From the NCBI GenBank assembly GCA_902781895.1, contig CACZLA010000003.1, positions 21,401-85,400 of the forward strand: a stretch of 64,000 nt of DNA, read 5' to 3'. Positions 33,916 through 43,527 of the stretch are shown in pieces. The notes beneath the pieces are model-generated. The model was not told where the DNA came from. It saw only the letters and a list, made by a program, of their open reading frames with translations, and made no database searches. The translations under genes and the position numbers were made by a program. This DNA is from an uncultured Lachnospiraceae bacterium. GTDB taxonomy: Bacteria; Bacillota; Clostridia; Lachnospirales; Lachnospiraceae. Positions within the stretch are counted from its first letter, which is position 1. Every line of letters starts with the position of its first letter.

Positions 33916-36318
33916 ATGTATAAATTATTTTTTATCGCAAAAAACAACATGAAAAAACAAAAGGGCGACATGATCACATTTTTCATCCTCACCCTTATAT
34001 CTGCTTTCCTTATCTTCGACTGTGCTTCAGCCATTATGGGTGTGGGAAAAGTACTTGATGAGAGATTTGACAGCGTAAAGGGAGCCGATGTTATTCTGAT
34101 AAACGGTGACACGGATGAAGAGAAGGAATGTGCCGAGAAAGCATTCAGGGATAATGAAAATATCAGGGACTATGAATCAACTCCGATGATCAATTTCAGT
34201 GCTGATTATAAGAATAAGAAGGATGATGAGTATTCACAGTTCTCCATGTTTGCCCAGAGCTTTGAAGAAGAACCTGAATATATGAATCTCGGTATAGACC
34301 AGAGCACCTTAAGTAAAAATGATATCCTGATCCCGCTTTACCTGAAGGGACAGTTTCCGGAGGGAGATACATTTCAGATAAAGCTGGGTGATGATGCTTA
34401 TGACTTTAACGTTGCAGGATACGCAGAGGATCCATACTTCTGCTCCAGTGTAAATATAACGATTTATTATGTATATATGTCACAGGAAATGATAGAGCAG
34501 TTAAAAGAGGATCATCCTGATCTGGTTGGTCAGTTTAATCTCTGTAAAGGTATAGTTGATGAAAGTAAGCTGACCGGAGATCTTGGAACCACCGATATCG
34601 AGCATGATATAACAGAGGAATACAAGAAGCTGGTTGCTCCTTATATAGAGCAGAATCCGGAAGTAAACTATCTGAATTATATCGCAGTTAACTGGGATAT
34701 GATGAGAGGGGGTTCACAGTTCCTTCCTATGATCATCATGGCAGTAATCCTGCTGTTTGCAATGATAATAATGATAATCGCCATAGTGATCATATCATTC
34801 AGCATAAAGAATTTTATCCAGAGAAATATGAAGAATACCGGAATCCTGGAAGCAAGCGGATATACGGTTAAGGAACTCAGAAAAGCACTCAAGCTTCAGA
34901 TCCTTCTGATAGCATTTCTCGGTTCGGTTATAGGAATAGTGCTGGCCATGGTTACATTTAAAGGCTTCGGAAACATAGTAAGTGTTGTACTCGGACTTAC
35001 CTGGAATCAGCCGATAAACTTCGTGACCGCAGCTATAGTAGTTGCAGGTCTTCTCCTGATCATTTATCTGGTAAGCACATTTGTCAGCAGAACCTATAAG
35101 AAGATTACGGTTCTCGATGCACTCAGAGGCGGCATCGCAACACATAACTTCAAGAGAAATTGTTTCTCATTCGAGAAGACTCCATTTTCAATTCCGGTTG
35201 TACTCTCACTGAAGGATACATCAAAAAGCCTCGGAAGAAATATTGTTCTGGTACTTATAACTGCTGTACTTACTGTTTCTACTCTTGTAGGCTTCGGACT
35301 TTATGAGAACTTCGGAAAGGACTCTGACAAGCTGGTTGGTTTCATGGGCTTTGAGCTTCCGGAAATATATGTAACCGGCGACGTGGAGATAGGTGATGAA
35401 CTTAGGGAGCTGGATGGAGTAGATACAGTTCTCGGAACATACGGAATCGAACCCGTAGTAAAGTTTGGTGACGAAAAAAGCTCAATATACACTTATGTAT
35501 ATGATGACGTAAATAATGCTAAGAATACCAGAATGCTGGAAGGAAGACTTCCTTCTCATGACAATGAGATAATCATGACAGCTGCTGCAGCTGAAGATCT
35601 TGGTGCAAAGGTGGGAGATGTTGTTGAGATTGAGTTTGGTACGAAGAAAGCTGACTACATGATAGTAGGCCTGAATCAGAGAGTGGAAAGAATGGGCCGT
35701 ACCATTATCATGAATATGGATGCCGGAGAAAGAATAGTACCGACCACAAGCAAGCTTACATATAATATCTATCTTAAGAGCGGCGAAACATTTGACAGTA
35801 TGAAGCCGGTACTTGAGGATTTTGCAAAGAGCAAGGGTATCGATAAGGAAGCCTTCGGTATGTCAGATGGTGAAAAGATGATGAGTTCCACCACCGGAAC
35901 TATCTCAGATTCACTTAAGTCAATAAGTATAATCATAGCTTTTCTCACAATGCTTATCGTAATCTTCGTAGAGTCACTGGTTATCAGAGCAAAGATAATC
36001 AGAGAGTGGCGCGGCATGGGAATCAGTAAGGCACTGGGAATGACATCAGGTGGACTTATTACTCAGATAATGCTTTCAAATGCCCCTGCTATAATCATCG
36101 GAATACTTATAGGTGCTTTGGTCAGCCAGCCTCTCGGCGGAAAGGCATGTGTTGCCTGCTTCTCACTCTTCGGAATGAAATCAATGGAGTTTAATCTCCC
36201 GATAGTAATGATAACTGCTACGGGTCTCGGAATACTTGCAGTAGCACTTATCACATCAGCCCTCCTCGGAATAAAGGTAAGAAAACTTAAACCTATCGAA
36301 ATGATTACCGAAGAATAA
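33916..36318 (+). CDS. FtsX-type ABC permease, Bce-like
   Basis: An 800-residue permease. One N-terminal helix (about 13-40) is followed by a large extracytoplasmic domain (45-260), a first FtsX core of three helices (about 265-395), a second external domain (450-650) and a final three-helix FtsX core (about 665-795, GMGISKALGMTSGGLITQIM). This two-core layout is that of long macrolide/antimicrobial-peptide permeases; BceB proteins have ten helices and one large external loop, so this is Bce-like rather than a strict ortholog. It works with the preceding ATPase, and the response regulator and kinase follow after a terminator. Confidence 0.82.
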   Translation: MYKLFFIAKNNMKKQKGDMITFFILTLISAFLIFDCASAIMGVGKVLDERFDSVKGADVILINGDTDEEKECAEKAFRDNENIRDYESTPMINFSADYKNKKDDEYSQFSMFAQSFEEEPEYMNLGIDQSTLSKNDILIPLYLKGQFPEGDTFQIKLGDDAYDFNVAGYAEDPYFCSSVNITIYYVYMSQEMIEQLKEDHPDLVGQFNLCKGIVDESKLTGDLGTTDIEHDITEEYKKLVAPYIEQNPEVNYLNYIAVNWDMMRGGSQFLPMIIMAVILLFAMIIMIIAIVIISFSIKNFIQRNMKNTGILEASGYTVKELRKALKLQILLIAFLGSVIGIVLAMVTFKGFGNIVSVVLGLTWNQPINFVTAAIVVAGLLLIIYLVSTFVSRTYKKITVLDALRGGIATHNFKRNCFSFEKTPFSIPVVLSLKDTSKSLGRNIVLVLITAVLTVSTLVGFGLYENFGKDSDKLVGFMGFELPEIYVTGDVEIGDELRELDGVDTVLGTYGIEPVVKFGDEKSSIYTYVYDDVNNAKNTRMLEGRLPSHDNEIIMTAAAAEDLGAKVGDVVEIEFGTKKADYMIVGLNQRVERMGRTIIMNMDAGERIVPTTSKLTYNIYLKSGETFDSMKPVLEDFAKSKGIDKEAFGMSDGEKMMSSTTGTISDSLKSISIIIAFLTMLIVIFVESLVIRAKIIREWRGMGISKALGMTSGGLITQIMLSNAPAIIIGILIGALVSQPLGGKACVACFSLFGMKSMEFNLPIVMITATGLGILAVALITSALLGIKVRKLKPIEMITEE

Positions 36319-36342
36319 TGAGACGGTGGAAATAAGTTAGAG

Positions 36343-36383
36343 AAAATAAGTTAGTGGGGTAGTACCCACTGACTTATTTTTTT
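36343..36383 (+). terminator. Rho-independent terminator
   Basis: AAAATAAGTTAGTGGG (36343-36358) pairs with CCCACTGACTTATTTT (36365-36380), 16 bp with one G-T, loop GTAGTA, then T. It separates the transporter genes from the two-component genes. Confidence 0.9.
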
Positions 36384-36439
36384 AGTGAAAAAATCTGTAA
36401 ATTGATGTATTATAAAAGGTACGGGAAAGGAGCACTGAC

Positions 36440-37132
36440 ATGCATTATAATTGTCTTATTGTGGATGATGAAGCAGAGCTTGCAAAGATGACAACGGAAT
36501 ACTTTGAGATGTTCAATGTAAAGACAGCATATGTTGAAAGTGCAGATGCATGTTATAAATTTCTGGATGAGAATGAGGTTGACATAATACTTCTGGATAT
36601 CAATCTCGGAGATGGTTCCGGCTTTGATGTATGTAAGAAGGTAAGGGAAAGCTATAAGCTTCCGATCCTGTTTATCAGTGCCAGACAGAGTGACGATGAT
36701 GTGCTCATAGCCCTCAGTATCGGTGGTGATGATTACGTAAAAAAACCGTACAGTCTGTCGGTTCTTCTGGCCAAGGTAAAGGTGAATCTGAAGAGAATGG
36801 AGCAGATAAAGGAGCTGGCTGAAAGCTCTGCGGTACCCGCTCCTGCAGATGAGGTTATCACTCTGGATGCATCCACCATGTCAGTCATAATGAAGGGTGA
36901 GAGGATAGCTCTTAAGGCAAAGGAGTTTGCCCTGCTTGAATGTCTCTATGAACGAAAGAATACTATCGTTACGAAGGATGAGCTTTTTGAAAAGGTATGG
37001 GGAGATACATTTTACGGAGACGGAACCCTGAATGTCCATATCAGGAAGCTGAGAGAAAAACTGGAAGAGGATCCGAACAATCCCGGTATGATAAAAACCA
37101 TCTGGGGTACGGGATATATTCTTGAGGTCTGA
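36440..37132 (+). CDS. OmpR-family response regulator
   Basis: A 230-residue regulator. The receiver domain (1-120) has phospho-acceptor D53 (IILLDINLGDGSG), the acidic pair in IVDDEAE and K103 in YVKKPYS. The winged-helix DNA-binding domain (about 135-230) shows LKAKEFALLECLYERK and TLNVHIRKLREKLE. AAAGGAGC precedes the ATG. It is followed 3 bases later by its kinase and probably controls the upstream ABC transporter in response to antimicrobial peptides, as BceRS systems do (inference from neighbours). Confidence 0.9.
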   Translation: MHYNCLIVDDEAELAKMTTEYFEMFNVKTAYVESADACYKFLDENEVDIILLDINLGDGSGFDVCKKVRESYKLPILFISARQSDDDVLIALSIGGDDYVKKPYSLSVLLAKVKVNLKRMEQIKELAESSAVPAPADEVITLDASTMSVIMKGERIALKAKEFALLECLYERKNTIVTKDELFEKVWGDTFYGDGTLNVHIRKLREKLEEDPNNPGMIKTIWGTGYILEV

Positions 37133-37135
37133 CGG

Positions 37136-38401
37136 ATGAAGGTTATCAGAAATATTATTATCGCGTATACCATCGTAATGGGTATCATACTTGCAGTGCT
37201 TTTTATAAGGGTGGGAAATGTGTCCCTGGAAAGACGGGATGTTTCCTACTATAATGATCAGCTTCAGCAGATATATGACAGGTTCTCGGCAGGTTCGGCT
37301 GAGGATGATATAGAGAGGGAATTCGGATGCAGTCTTCTGCTTGAGCCCTATTCATCCACGGAGCTTTATCAGGCATATCAAAACAGTTCCCTGGTCATGG
37401 ATTTTTCTCCGGAGGGAGAGTGTATAGGCAAGATAATCTGGGCTGATAAGACGGAAGGTATTGATTCGTATAAGAAAACAATTTTAAATATGGGCATTCT
37501 TATATGGGGCACTATGCTCCTGGTGGGATATCTGTTCATATTTATCATATACAGAAAAATGATATATCCCGTAAGGGAGATGTCGGTTTATTCGTCGGAG
37601 ATAGCAAAGGGCAATCTGGACGTACAGCTTCCGATACATAAGCAGAATATGTTTGGAAACTTTGTGGAGAGCTTTGACCTGATGAGAGAGGAAATCAGGA
37701 CATCCCATGAACGTGAGATGGCGGCGGACAAGGCTAACAAGGAGCTTGTTGCCGAGCTGAGTCATGATATCAATACTCCGGTGGCGACTATTCAGGCCGC
37801 CTGCGAGGTAATGAGTATTAAGTACAAGGATAATGAGGATATTCTGGAAAAGGTCAGCGCTATATCACAAAAGGCAGATACCATAAAACAGATAATGGAC
37901 AATGTTTTCCAGGCCACGATGGAAGACCTGGATAAGCTGGAGCTTCATATAAATGATGAGAACTCGGAAGTGATAGAGGGGTACTTCCAGAGTCTTAAGA
38001 ATTATGGGAATATCATTCTCGACAATCATATCCCGGGATGTCTGGTCAGGATTGACAGACTTCGTATGGAGCAGGTTATCGATAACGTGGTGGGAAATTC
38101 CCATAAGTATGCGGGAACCGACATTCATGTAAGCTTCAGTGAGTATGACAAACTGACTCAGGCCGATAAGGATAACAGCAGATTTATAAAGATTACCATC
38201 CGGGACAGCGGCCCTGGGGTTGAAGAAAAAGATCTTCCTCTGATTTTTGAAAAGTATTACAGAGGCAGTAATGTAAAAGATAAAAAAGGTTACGGTATAG
38301 GTATGCATCTGGTGAGGATGTATATGGAAAAACAGGGTGGAGGAGTTGAGTGCTACAATGATAACGGATTTGTAGTGGAGCTTCTTGTTCGGAAGACCTG
38401 A
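37136..38401 (+). CDS. Sensor histidine kinase
   Basis: A 421-residue membrane kinase. Two helices (about 5-25 and 117-140) enclose an external segment of about 90 residues. A HAMP-like linker (141-195) leads to the phosphorylated H210 in LVAELSHDINTPVA. The ATPase part shows VDNVVGNSHKYA (N box), IRDSGPGVEEKDLP (G1), FEKYYRG (F box) and KGYGIGMHLVR (G2). The external loop is longer than in intramembrane-sensing BceS kinases (only a few residues), so it may sense a ligand itself. It is co-transcribed with the response regulator. Confidence 0.88.
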   Translation: MKVIRNIIIAYTIVMGIILAVLFIRVGNVSLERRDVSYYNDQLQQIYDRFSAGSAEDDIEREFGCSLLLEPYSSTELYQAYQNSSLVMDFSPEGECIGKIIWADKTEGIDSYKKTILNMGILIWGTMLLVGYLFIFIIYRKMIYPVREMSVYSSEIAKGNLDVQLPIHKQNMFGNFVESFDLMREEIRTSHEREMAADKANKELVAELSHDINTPVATIQAACEVMSIKYKDNEDILEKVSAISQKADTIKQIMDNVFQATMEDLDKLELHINDENSEVIEGYFQSLKNYGNIILDNHIPGCLVRIDRLRMEQVIDNVVGNSHKYAGTDIHVSFSEYDKLTQADKDNSRFIKITIRDSGPGVEEKDLPLIFEKYYRGSNVKDKKGYGIGMHLVRMYMEKQGGGVECYNDNGFVVELLVRKT

Positions 38402-38465
38402 TAAAAAACCTTCCGATGGGGAAATTTATTGTTTGGAACGATGATTCAAAAAAGAGGGGTGCGAT

Positions 38466-39863
38466 ATGGCAGATAATGAAAACTATGAACTTCATCCAAT
38501 CAAGAATTTTTTGGAGGATTATACAGGCAGAAAAAGCATAAGGCTTCATATGCCCGGACACAAGGGACAGTTTGGTTATGAGGATGATATAACCGAGATT
38601 CCCGGTGCCGATAGTCTTTATATGTCTGATGGGATCATAGCAGCGAGCGAAAAGAAGACCGCTGATATCTTTGGAGCAAGAAGAACCTGTTATGGTACAG
38701 AGGGTTCATCTCAGATAATCAAGGCTATGTGCTTTATGGCTGTAAAAAGATACTATGAGCAAAAGGGCATGCTGTCGAAGAAGCCTATTATTCTTGCTGC
38801 CAGAAATGCACATAAGTCATTTATCCATGCATCCGGTCTTCTGGAATTTGATATTAAATGGATGTATTCGGAAAACAGTGACGATCATTTCAGTATATGC
38901 AAATGTAATCTGACTCCGGAAAGAGTTGAAAGATATCTGGTGGATCTGGAGACAGAGGAAGTGCTGGACAGGGTGGCTGCAGTTTACATAACATCGCCCG
39001 ACTATCTGGGAAATCTTCTGGACATAGATGGTATTGCAGAGGTGGTACACAGACATGGTCTGCTGCTTATCTGCGATAATGCTCATGGCGCTTATCTCAG
39101 ATTCCTGAAAGAGGATCTGCATCCCTTAAGTCATGGTGCGGATATAGTAAGTGATTCTGCTCATAAGACACTTCCTATCCTTACAGGTGGTGCGTATATG
39201 CACATTTCCCATAATGCTCCTGAGGGTATAGAGCAGTCAGCGAAGAAGGCCATGCTGATGTTCGGATCCACAAGTCCGTCATATATGATACTTAAATCAT
39301 TGGATGAGCTTACGGAAAAGATAAAAGAAGAGGATTTCATTCGTGCCCAGAAATATATAGGTGAATTAAGAGAAATAGTTCCATGTCTGGAGGGGGAACC
39401 CTTCAAGATAACAATTCCGGTTTATAAGTTCGGACTGAATGGTATTGAAGTATTTGAAAGACTGAGACATGCAAATATGGAACCGGAATATGCTGACCGG
39501 GATTATGTTGTGACCATGTGGTCTCCGTATAATAAATTTCCGGTAGAGAGCATATGGTTTAAGAGAATGATAACTGAGATCATCGAGGAAACCAAGGGAA
39601 CTCTGGAGGCTGAATTTGCGGATATTGCAGTAAAGAAATTTGACTGCAGACCGAGAGTCAGATATCAGCCCTATGAGGTGCTTTATACCTCCAGTGAGAT
39701 GGTTGAGGTCAGTGACAGTATCATAGGACGTGTTGCTGCCGATCAGTTAGCCCCATGTCCTCCGGCTATATCTCCTGTGGTTATCGGAGAAGTAATAGAC
39801 GAGGATGTGGTAAATGTGTTAAAGTATTACGATGTTAAGACCATAGAGGTTTTGAAAAACTAA
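38466..39863 (+). CDS. Orn/Lys/Arg decarboxylase family, PLP-dependent
   Basis: A 465-residue fold-type I PLP enzyme of the short Gram-positive Orn/Lys/Arg decarboxylase group. PLP would bind K234 in SDSAHKTLPILTGGAYM. The N-terminal RLHMPGHKG matches the group's substrate-side signature. The C-terminal domain (about 350-465) is present (YQPYEVLYTSSEMVEVSDS). It makes a diamine from a basic amino acid; the substrate cannot be told. GAGGGGTGCG precedes the ATG. The proA gene starts 19 bases after its stop, joining basic-amino-acid or polyamine metabolism to proline synthesis. Confidence 0.82.
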   Translation: MADNENYELHPIKNFLEDYTGRKSIRLHMPGHKGQFGYEDDITEIPGADSLYMSDGIIAASEKKTADIFGARRTCYGTEGSSQIIKAMCFMAVKRYYEQKGMLSKKPIILAARNAHKSFIHASGLLEFDIKWMYSENSDDHFSICKCNLTPERVERYLVDLETEEVLDRVAAVYITSPDYLGNLLDIDGIAEVVHRHGLLLICDNAHGAYLRFLKEDLHPLSHGADIVSDSAHKTLPILTGGAYMHISHNAPEGIEQSAKKAMLMFGSTSPSYMILKSLDELTEKIKEEDFIRAQKYIGELREIVPCLEGEPFKITIPVYKFGLNGIEVFERLRHANMEPEYADRDYVVTMWSPYNKFPVESIWFKRMITEIIEETKGTLEAEFADIAVKKFDCRPRVRYQPYEVLYTSSEMVEVSDSIIGRVAADQLAPCPPAISPVVIGEVIDEDVVNVLKYYDVKTIEVLKN

Positions 39864-39882
39864 TTTATAAGAGGTTTGTATA

Positions 39883-41214
39883 ATGGTTGTCAGGGATGAA
39901 GTAAGAAAAATGAAGAGTGTTGCTCCGCTGGTTGCAGCTCTAGATAATAAGACAAGATGTAAAGCACTTATCAAGGTTGCTGAGTGTCTCGTAAAAAGAA
40001 GAGCGGAAATATTTGCTGCAAATAAGAAGGATCTTGAGGCAGCTGAGCAAAATGGAGTTGCTGATGCTGTAGTTAAACGTCTTAAGTTTAACGAGGCTAA
40101 ACTGAATGATGTTATAGCAGGAATAACACAGCTTGTTTCCCTCGGAGATCCTATCGGAAAGATAACTCTGGACAGGGAGCTGGACGATGGACTGAGACTG
40201 ACTCGTTTCACATGTCCTATAGGTGTTATAGGTGTTATATTTGAGGCCAGACCTGATGCTCTTGTTCAGATATCCTGTCTTTGTATAAGAAGCGGAAACT
40301 GTCCGGTGCTTAAGGGCGGAAAAGAGACTACCTACACAAATCGTATTTTGTTTGAAACTATATATGAAGCAGTTATTCAGGCCGGATTTCCGGAGGGGTG
40401 CATGCTTCAGGTTGAGCAGCATAATGAGATAGATGAACTGCTTACCTGCGATGGGCTGGTGGATCTTCTTATACCACGCGGTTCGAATGCATTTGTCAGA
40501 TATATTATGGACAACACCCATATTCCCGTAATGGGCCATGCTGACGGAGTATGTCATATTTATATAGACAAGAATGCGGATATTGACAAGGCGGTTAACA
40601 TAATATTGGATGCAAAGATGCAGTATACTGCTGCATGTAATGCGGTTGAGACTCTTCTTATTCAGAGAGATGAAGCATTCCTCAGTGTATTCATTCCGAA
40701 GCTTGTGAAGGCTTTATCGGAAAATGGAATCAAGCTGAGAGGTACAAAAGAGGTAACCGATCTGGTGGAAAGATCTATGGCTGAGGAAGCTGATAACACA
40801 GAGGCAAAGTCTTTGGATTATGAATCAGTGGATGAAAGCGAATTCAAGGAATATCTCGCACTTATCGTTTCAGCAAAGCTGGTGGAGAGTGTTGATGAGG
40901 CTATAGAGCATATCAATCTTCATGGATCACATCATACAGATAGTATAATTACAGAGGATAAAGAAACAGCAGACAGATTTGTACAGCTGGTTGATTCTGC
41001 CGGTGTATACGTGAACTGCTCCACAAGATTTGCAGACGGATTCCGTTACGGCTTCGGAGCAGAGGTGGGTATCAGCACCAGCAAGATCCATGCCAGAGGA
41101 CCTGTGGGACTGGAGGGACTTGTAACCTATAAGTATAAGCTTGTGGGACAGGGACAGATAGTAGGAGACTATGCATCCGGTAAGTCAGTGTTTCACTTTA
41201 AAGATCTTCAGTAA
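39883..41214 (+). CDS. proA: Glutamate-5-semialdehyde dehydrogenase (gamma-glutamyl phosphate reductase)
   Basis: A 443-residue NADPH-dependent enzyme of proline synthesis that reduces gamma-glutamyl phosphate to glutamate semialdehyde. Seen: CPIGVIGVIFEARPDALVQI near 108-127, KGGKET, PRGSNAFVRYI, the catalytic cysteine C252 (YTAACNAVETLL), and the end domain RFADGFRYGFGAEVGIST. The length is slightly above the usual 415-420 because of a small insert (EEADNTEAKSLDYESVDESE). No proB is adjacent. A terminator follows. Confidence 0.94.
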   Translation: MVVRDEVRKMKSVAPLVAALDNKTRCKALIKVAECLVKRRAEIFAANKKDLEAAEQNGVADAVVKRLKFNEAKLNDVIAGITQLVSLGDPIGKITLDRELDDGLRLTRFTCPIGVIGVIFEARPDALVQISCLCIRSGNCPVLKGGKETTYTNRILFETIYEAVIQAGFPEGCMLQVEQHNEIDELLTCDGLVDLLIPRGSNAFVRYIMDNTHIPVMGHADGVCHIYIDKNADIDKAVNIILDAKMQYTAACNAVETLLIQRDEAFLSVFIPKLVKALSENGIKLRGTKEVTDLVERSMAEEADNTEAKSLDYESVDESEFKEYLALIVSAKLVESVDEAIEHINLHGSHHTDSIITEDKETADRFVQLVDSAGVYVNCSTRFADGFRYGFGAEVGISTSKIHARGPVGLEGLVTYKYKLVGQGQIVGDYASGKSVFHFKDLQ

Positions 41215-41241
41215 ACAGTCATATAGAATAAGCTTAATGAA

Positions 41242-41274
41242 AGCCTGTTCCGGTTTCGGAACAGGCTCATTTTT
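41242..41274 (+). terminator. Rho-independent terminator
   Basis: AGCCTGTTCCG (41242-41252) pairs perfectly with CGGAACAGGCT (41257-41267), loop GTTT, then CATTTTT. Confidence 0.92.
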
Positions 41275-41302
41275 AGAGAACGTGAGACTTACAGGAATGT
41301 CG

Positions 41303-41329
41303 TTTCATTCTGAGCGAAGCGAAGAATCT
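41303..41329 (+). repeat. TCATTCTGAGCG element upstream of the HAD phosphatase
   Basis: TTTCATTCTGAGCGAAGC then GAAGAATCT. This copy matches the third copy at 5434 closely but has TT in place of TG at its start. It ends 22 bases before the phosphatase ATG. Confidence 0.8.
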
Positions 41330-41351
41330 TATAACAAAAGGAAGTGGATAA

Positions 41352-42017
41352 ATGAAAATAAATACTATCGTATGGGATATGGATGGCACAGTCCTGAACA
41401 CGCTTATTGATCTGAGAGAATCGGTCAATTATGTGCTGAGCCTTTACGGAATGCCGGAGCGCAGCATAGAGGAATACAGAAGCTTTTTCGGAAACGGTAT
41501 CAGGCACGCCCTGGAATGTGCAGTTCCCCAAGGCACATCAAAGGAGACTATAGATGAAATGCTTCCCTTATTCAAAGAACACTATGACATCCATTGTATG
41601 GATAATACCTGTCCTTATGACGGTGTATTGGATGTGATGAAGAAGCTGAAGGAAATGGGATATAAGATGGCCATCGTTTCCAACAAGATAGACTCCGCCG
41701 TTAAGGAGCTAAATGAAAGATTCTTCAGGGACAGCGTAGAAACTGCCATCGGTGAAAGGGATGGGATAAACAGAAAGCCCGCCCCGGATATGGTTGAGCA
41801 GGCGCTGGCAGAGCTGGGCAGAACAAAGGAAGAGTCTGTTTATATCGGAGATTCAGAGGTGGATCTTTTGACGGCCAGAAATTCCGGTCTGCCGTGTATT
41901 TCAGTTCTCTGGGGTTTCCGTGACAGGGATTACCTTATAGAGGAAGGGGCAGAGGTTTTTGCCGAGACACCGGAAGATATAATACAGATACTTAAAAAAC
42001 AAGTTGGAGAAGATTAG
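41352..42017 (+). CDS. HAD-family phosphatase, phosphoglycolate phosphatase-like
   Basis: A 221-residue HAD hydrolase with the four motifs: WDMDGTVLNT (nucleophile D9 and D11), AIVSNK (motif II), RKPAPDM with its lysine (motif III) and YIGDSEVDLLTARNSG (motif IV). The helical cap at 15-85 is of the type seen in Gph and PpaX. Expected activity is dephosphorylation of a small phosphoester such as 2-phosphoglycolate; the true substrate is unproven. AAAGGAAG precedes the ATG. Confidence 0.85.
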   Translation: MKINTIVWDMDGTVLNTLIDLRESVNYVLSLYGMPERSIEEYRSFFGNGIRHALECAVPQGTSKETIDEMLPLFKEHYDIHCMDNTCPYDGVLDVMKKLKEMGYKMAIVSNKIDSAVKELNERFFRDSVETAIGERDGINRKPAPDMVEQALAELGRTKEESVYIGDSEVDLLTARNSGLPCISVLWGFRDRDYLIEEGAEVFAETPEDIIQILKKQVGED

Positions 42018-42032
42018 GGATAATGCTATAAT
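42004..42032 (+). promoter_or_regulatory. Probable promoter of the MATE gene
   Basis: TTGGAG (42004-42009) and an extended -10 TGCTATAAT (TATAAT at 42027-42032) with a 17-base spacer. The -35 lies within the last codons of the HAD gene. Confidence 0.6.
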
Positions 42033-42067
42033 GCAGTAATCAAAAGAAGGAAAAATGATAAAACAAA

Positions 42068-43492
42068 ATGGAAAATGAATATTTAGAGTTAGAGAAGGAT
42101 GCGCTGCAGCTTGGCGGATTTGATCCGGAGGAGGATGAGGAGCTGGCGGCCGAAAACAAAATGGGCACGCTTCCGGTAAAAAGACTGATAGTAACAATGT
42201 CAGTTCCCATGATGATATCCATGCTGGTGCAGGCCCTGTACAATGTTGTAGACAGTATATTTGTTTCAAGAGTAAGCGAGGATGCACTCACTGCAGTTAC
42301 CCTGGCATTTCCGCTTCAGATGATGATCATTTCCGTGGGAAGCGGAACGGGAGTAGGTATCAATGCACTTCTTTCCAAGTCTCTCGGAGAGAAAAAACAG
42401 AAAAGGGCAAACCGGTCGGCGAATAACGGCCTACTGCTGACGCTTTTAAGCTTTGTTGTATTTATATTTGTCGGGTTATTTCTGGCAGGACCGTTTATAA
42501 GATCTCAGACCGATTCAGAGAATATAGCCAAAATGGGTACGGATTATCTTATGATCTGCTGTGTACTTTCCCTTGGCGTATTCTTCCAGATGACATTTGA
42601 AAGACTGCTTCAGTCAACCGGACGTACACACCTCAGTATGATCTCTCAGATAGCGGGAGCGGTGATAAATATTATATTTGATCCGATACTTATATTCGGA
42701 CTTGCAGGCTTTCCGGAGTGTGGTGTTAAGGGTGCGGCTTATGCTACAGTGCTTGGTCAGACCGTTGCTGCAATAGTGGGGGGAGTGCTGAATGTCAGAT
42801 ATAACACGGACATACAGCTTTCAATAAAAGGAATGTTCAGCCCTTCGCTGAAGATAATAAAGAAAATATATGCAGTGGGAATACCATCCATACTTATGAT
42901 GGCCATTGGTTCCGTAATGTCTTACAGCATGAACAAGATACTGGGTGTATTCTCATCTACGGCAGTTGCCGTGTTCGGAGTTTATTTCAAACTTCAGAGC
43001 TTTATCTTCATGCCTGTATTCGGACTTAATAACGGACTTATACCGGTTATTGCATATAACTACGGAGCAAGGAGCAGAGACAGGATAAAGGAAGCAATAA
43101 GCTTCGGAATGATGCTTGCTCTTTCCATAATGCTTGTGGGAACAGCAGTCTTCTGGATATTCCCGAAGGATCTTCTGGAATTCTTTGATGCCTCTAAGGA
43201 AATGCGTTCTATAGGAGAGACGGCTCTGAAGATAATAAGTCTTTCATTTCCTATAGCAGCCCTTTGTATAGCCCTTGGTTCCGCATTTCAGGCATTTGCA
43301 AAAAGTAAGTATTCACTGGCGGTTTCCATCGGAAGACAGCTTGTGGTGCTGGTTCCTGTTGCGTGGCTTCTTTCAAAAACAGGAGAGGTTGAAAATGTAT
43401 GGTGGGCATTTCCCATCGCAGAGATAATGTCACTTACGCTTTCGTTATTCTTTTATAAACGAGTAAACAGAAAGATCATAAGTCAGCTTTAG
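42068..43492 (+). CDS. MATE-family efflux transporter
   Basis: A 474-residue inner-membrane protein with twelve predicted helices. After an acidic cytoplasmic start, VKRLIVTMSVPMMISMLVQA opens the first helix. Typical MATE patterns follow: FVSRVSEDALTAVTLAFPLQ, LQSTGRTHLSMISQIAGAVI, and the second-half equivalents GVYFKLQSFIFMPVFGLNNG. It should export cationic or drug-like compounds using Na+ or H+. The ribosome site GAAGGA is rather far (about 15 bases) from this ATG; an out-of-frame ATG at 42056 opens a 7-codon frame that overlaps the start and could couple translation. Confidence 0.9.
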   Translation: MENEYLELEKDALQLGGFDPEEDEELAAENKMGTLPVKRLIVTMSVPMMISMLVQALYNVVDSIFVSRVSEDALTAVTLAFPLQMMIISVGSGTGVGINALLSKSLGEKKQKRANRSANNGLLLTLLSFVVFIFVGLFLAGPFIRSQTDSENIAKMGTDYLMICCVLSLGVFFQMTFERLLQSTGRTHLSMISQIAGAVINIIFDPILIFGLAGFPECGVKGAAYATVLGQTVAAIVGGVLNVRYNTDIQLSIKGMFSPSLKIIKKIYAVGIPSILMMAIGSVMSYSMNKILGVFSSTAVAVFGVYFKLQSFIFMPVFGLNNGLIPVIAYNYGARSRDRIKEAISFGMMLALSIMLVGTAVFWIFPKDLLEFFDASKEMRSIGETALKIISLSFPIAALCIALGSAFQAFAKSKYSLAVSIGRQLVVLVPVAWLLSKTGEVENVWWAFPIAEIMSLTLSLFFYKRVNRKIISQL

Positions 43493-43527
43493 GGTAGTGT
43501 AAACGGAATCTTTAGGAGAAAATGTTT

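Noticed and set aside
33067-38401. Strict BceAB-RS ortholog
   Set aside because: The permease has two FtsX cores with two external domains and the kinase has a large external loop, unlike BceB and BceS; called Bce-like only.
42056-42079. Seven-codon frame overlapping the MATE start
   Set aside because: Too short to call a gene; mentioned only as possible translational coupling.
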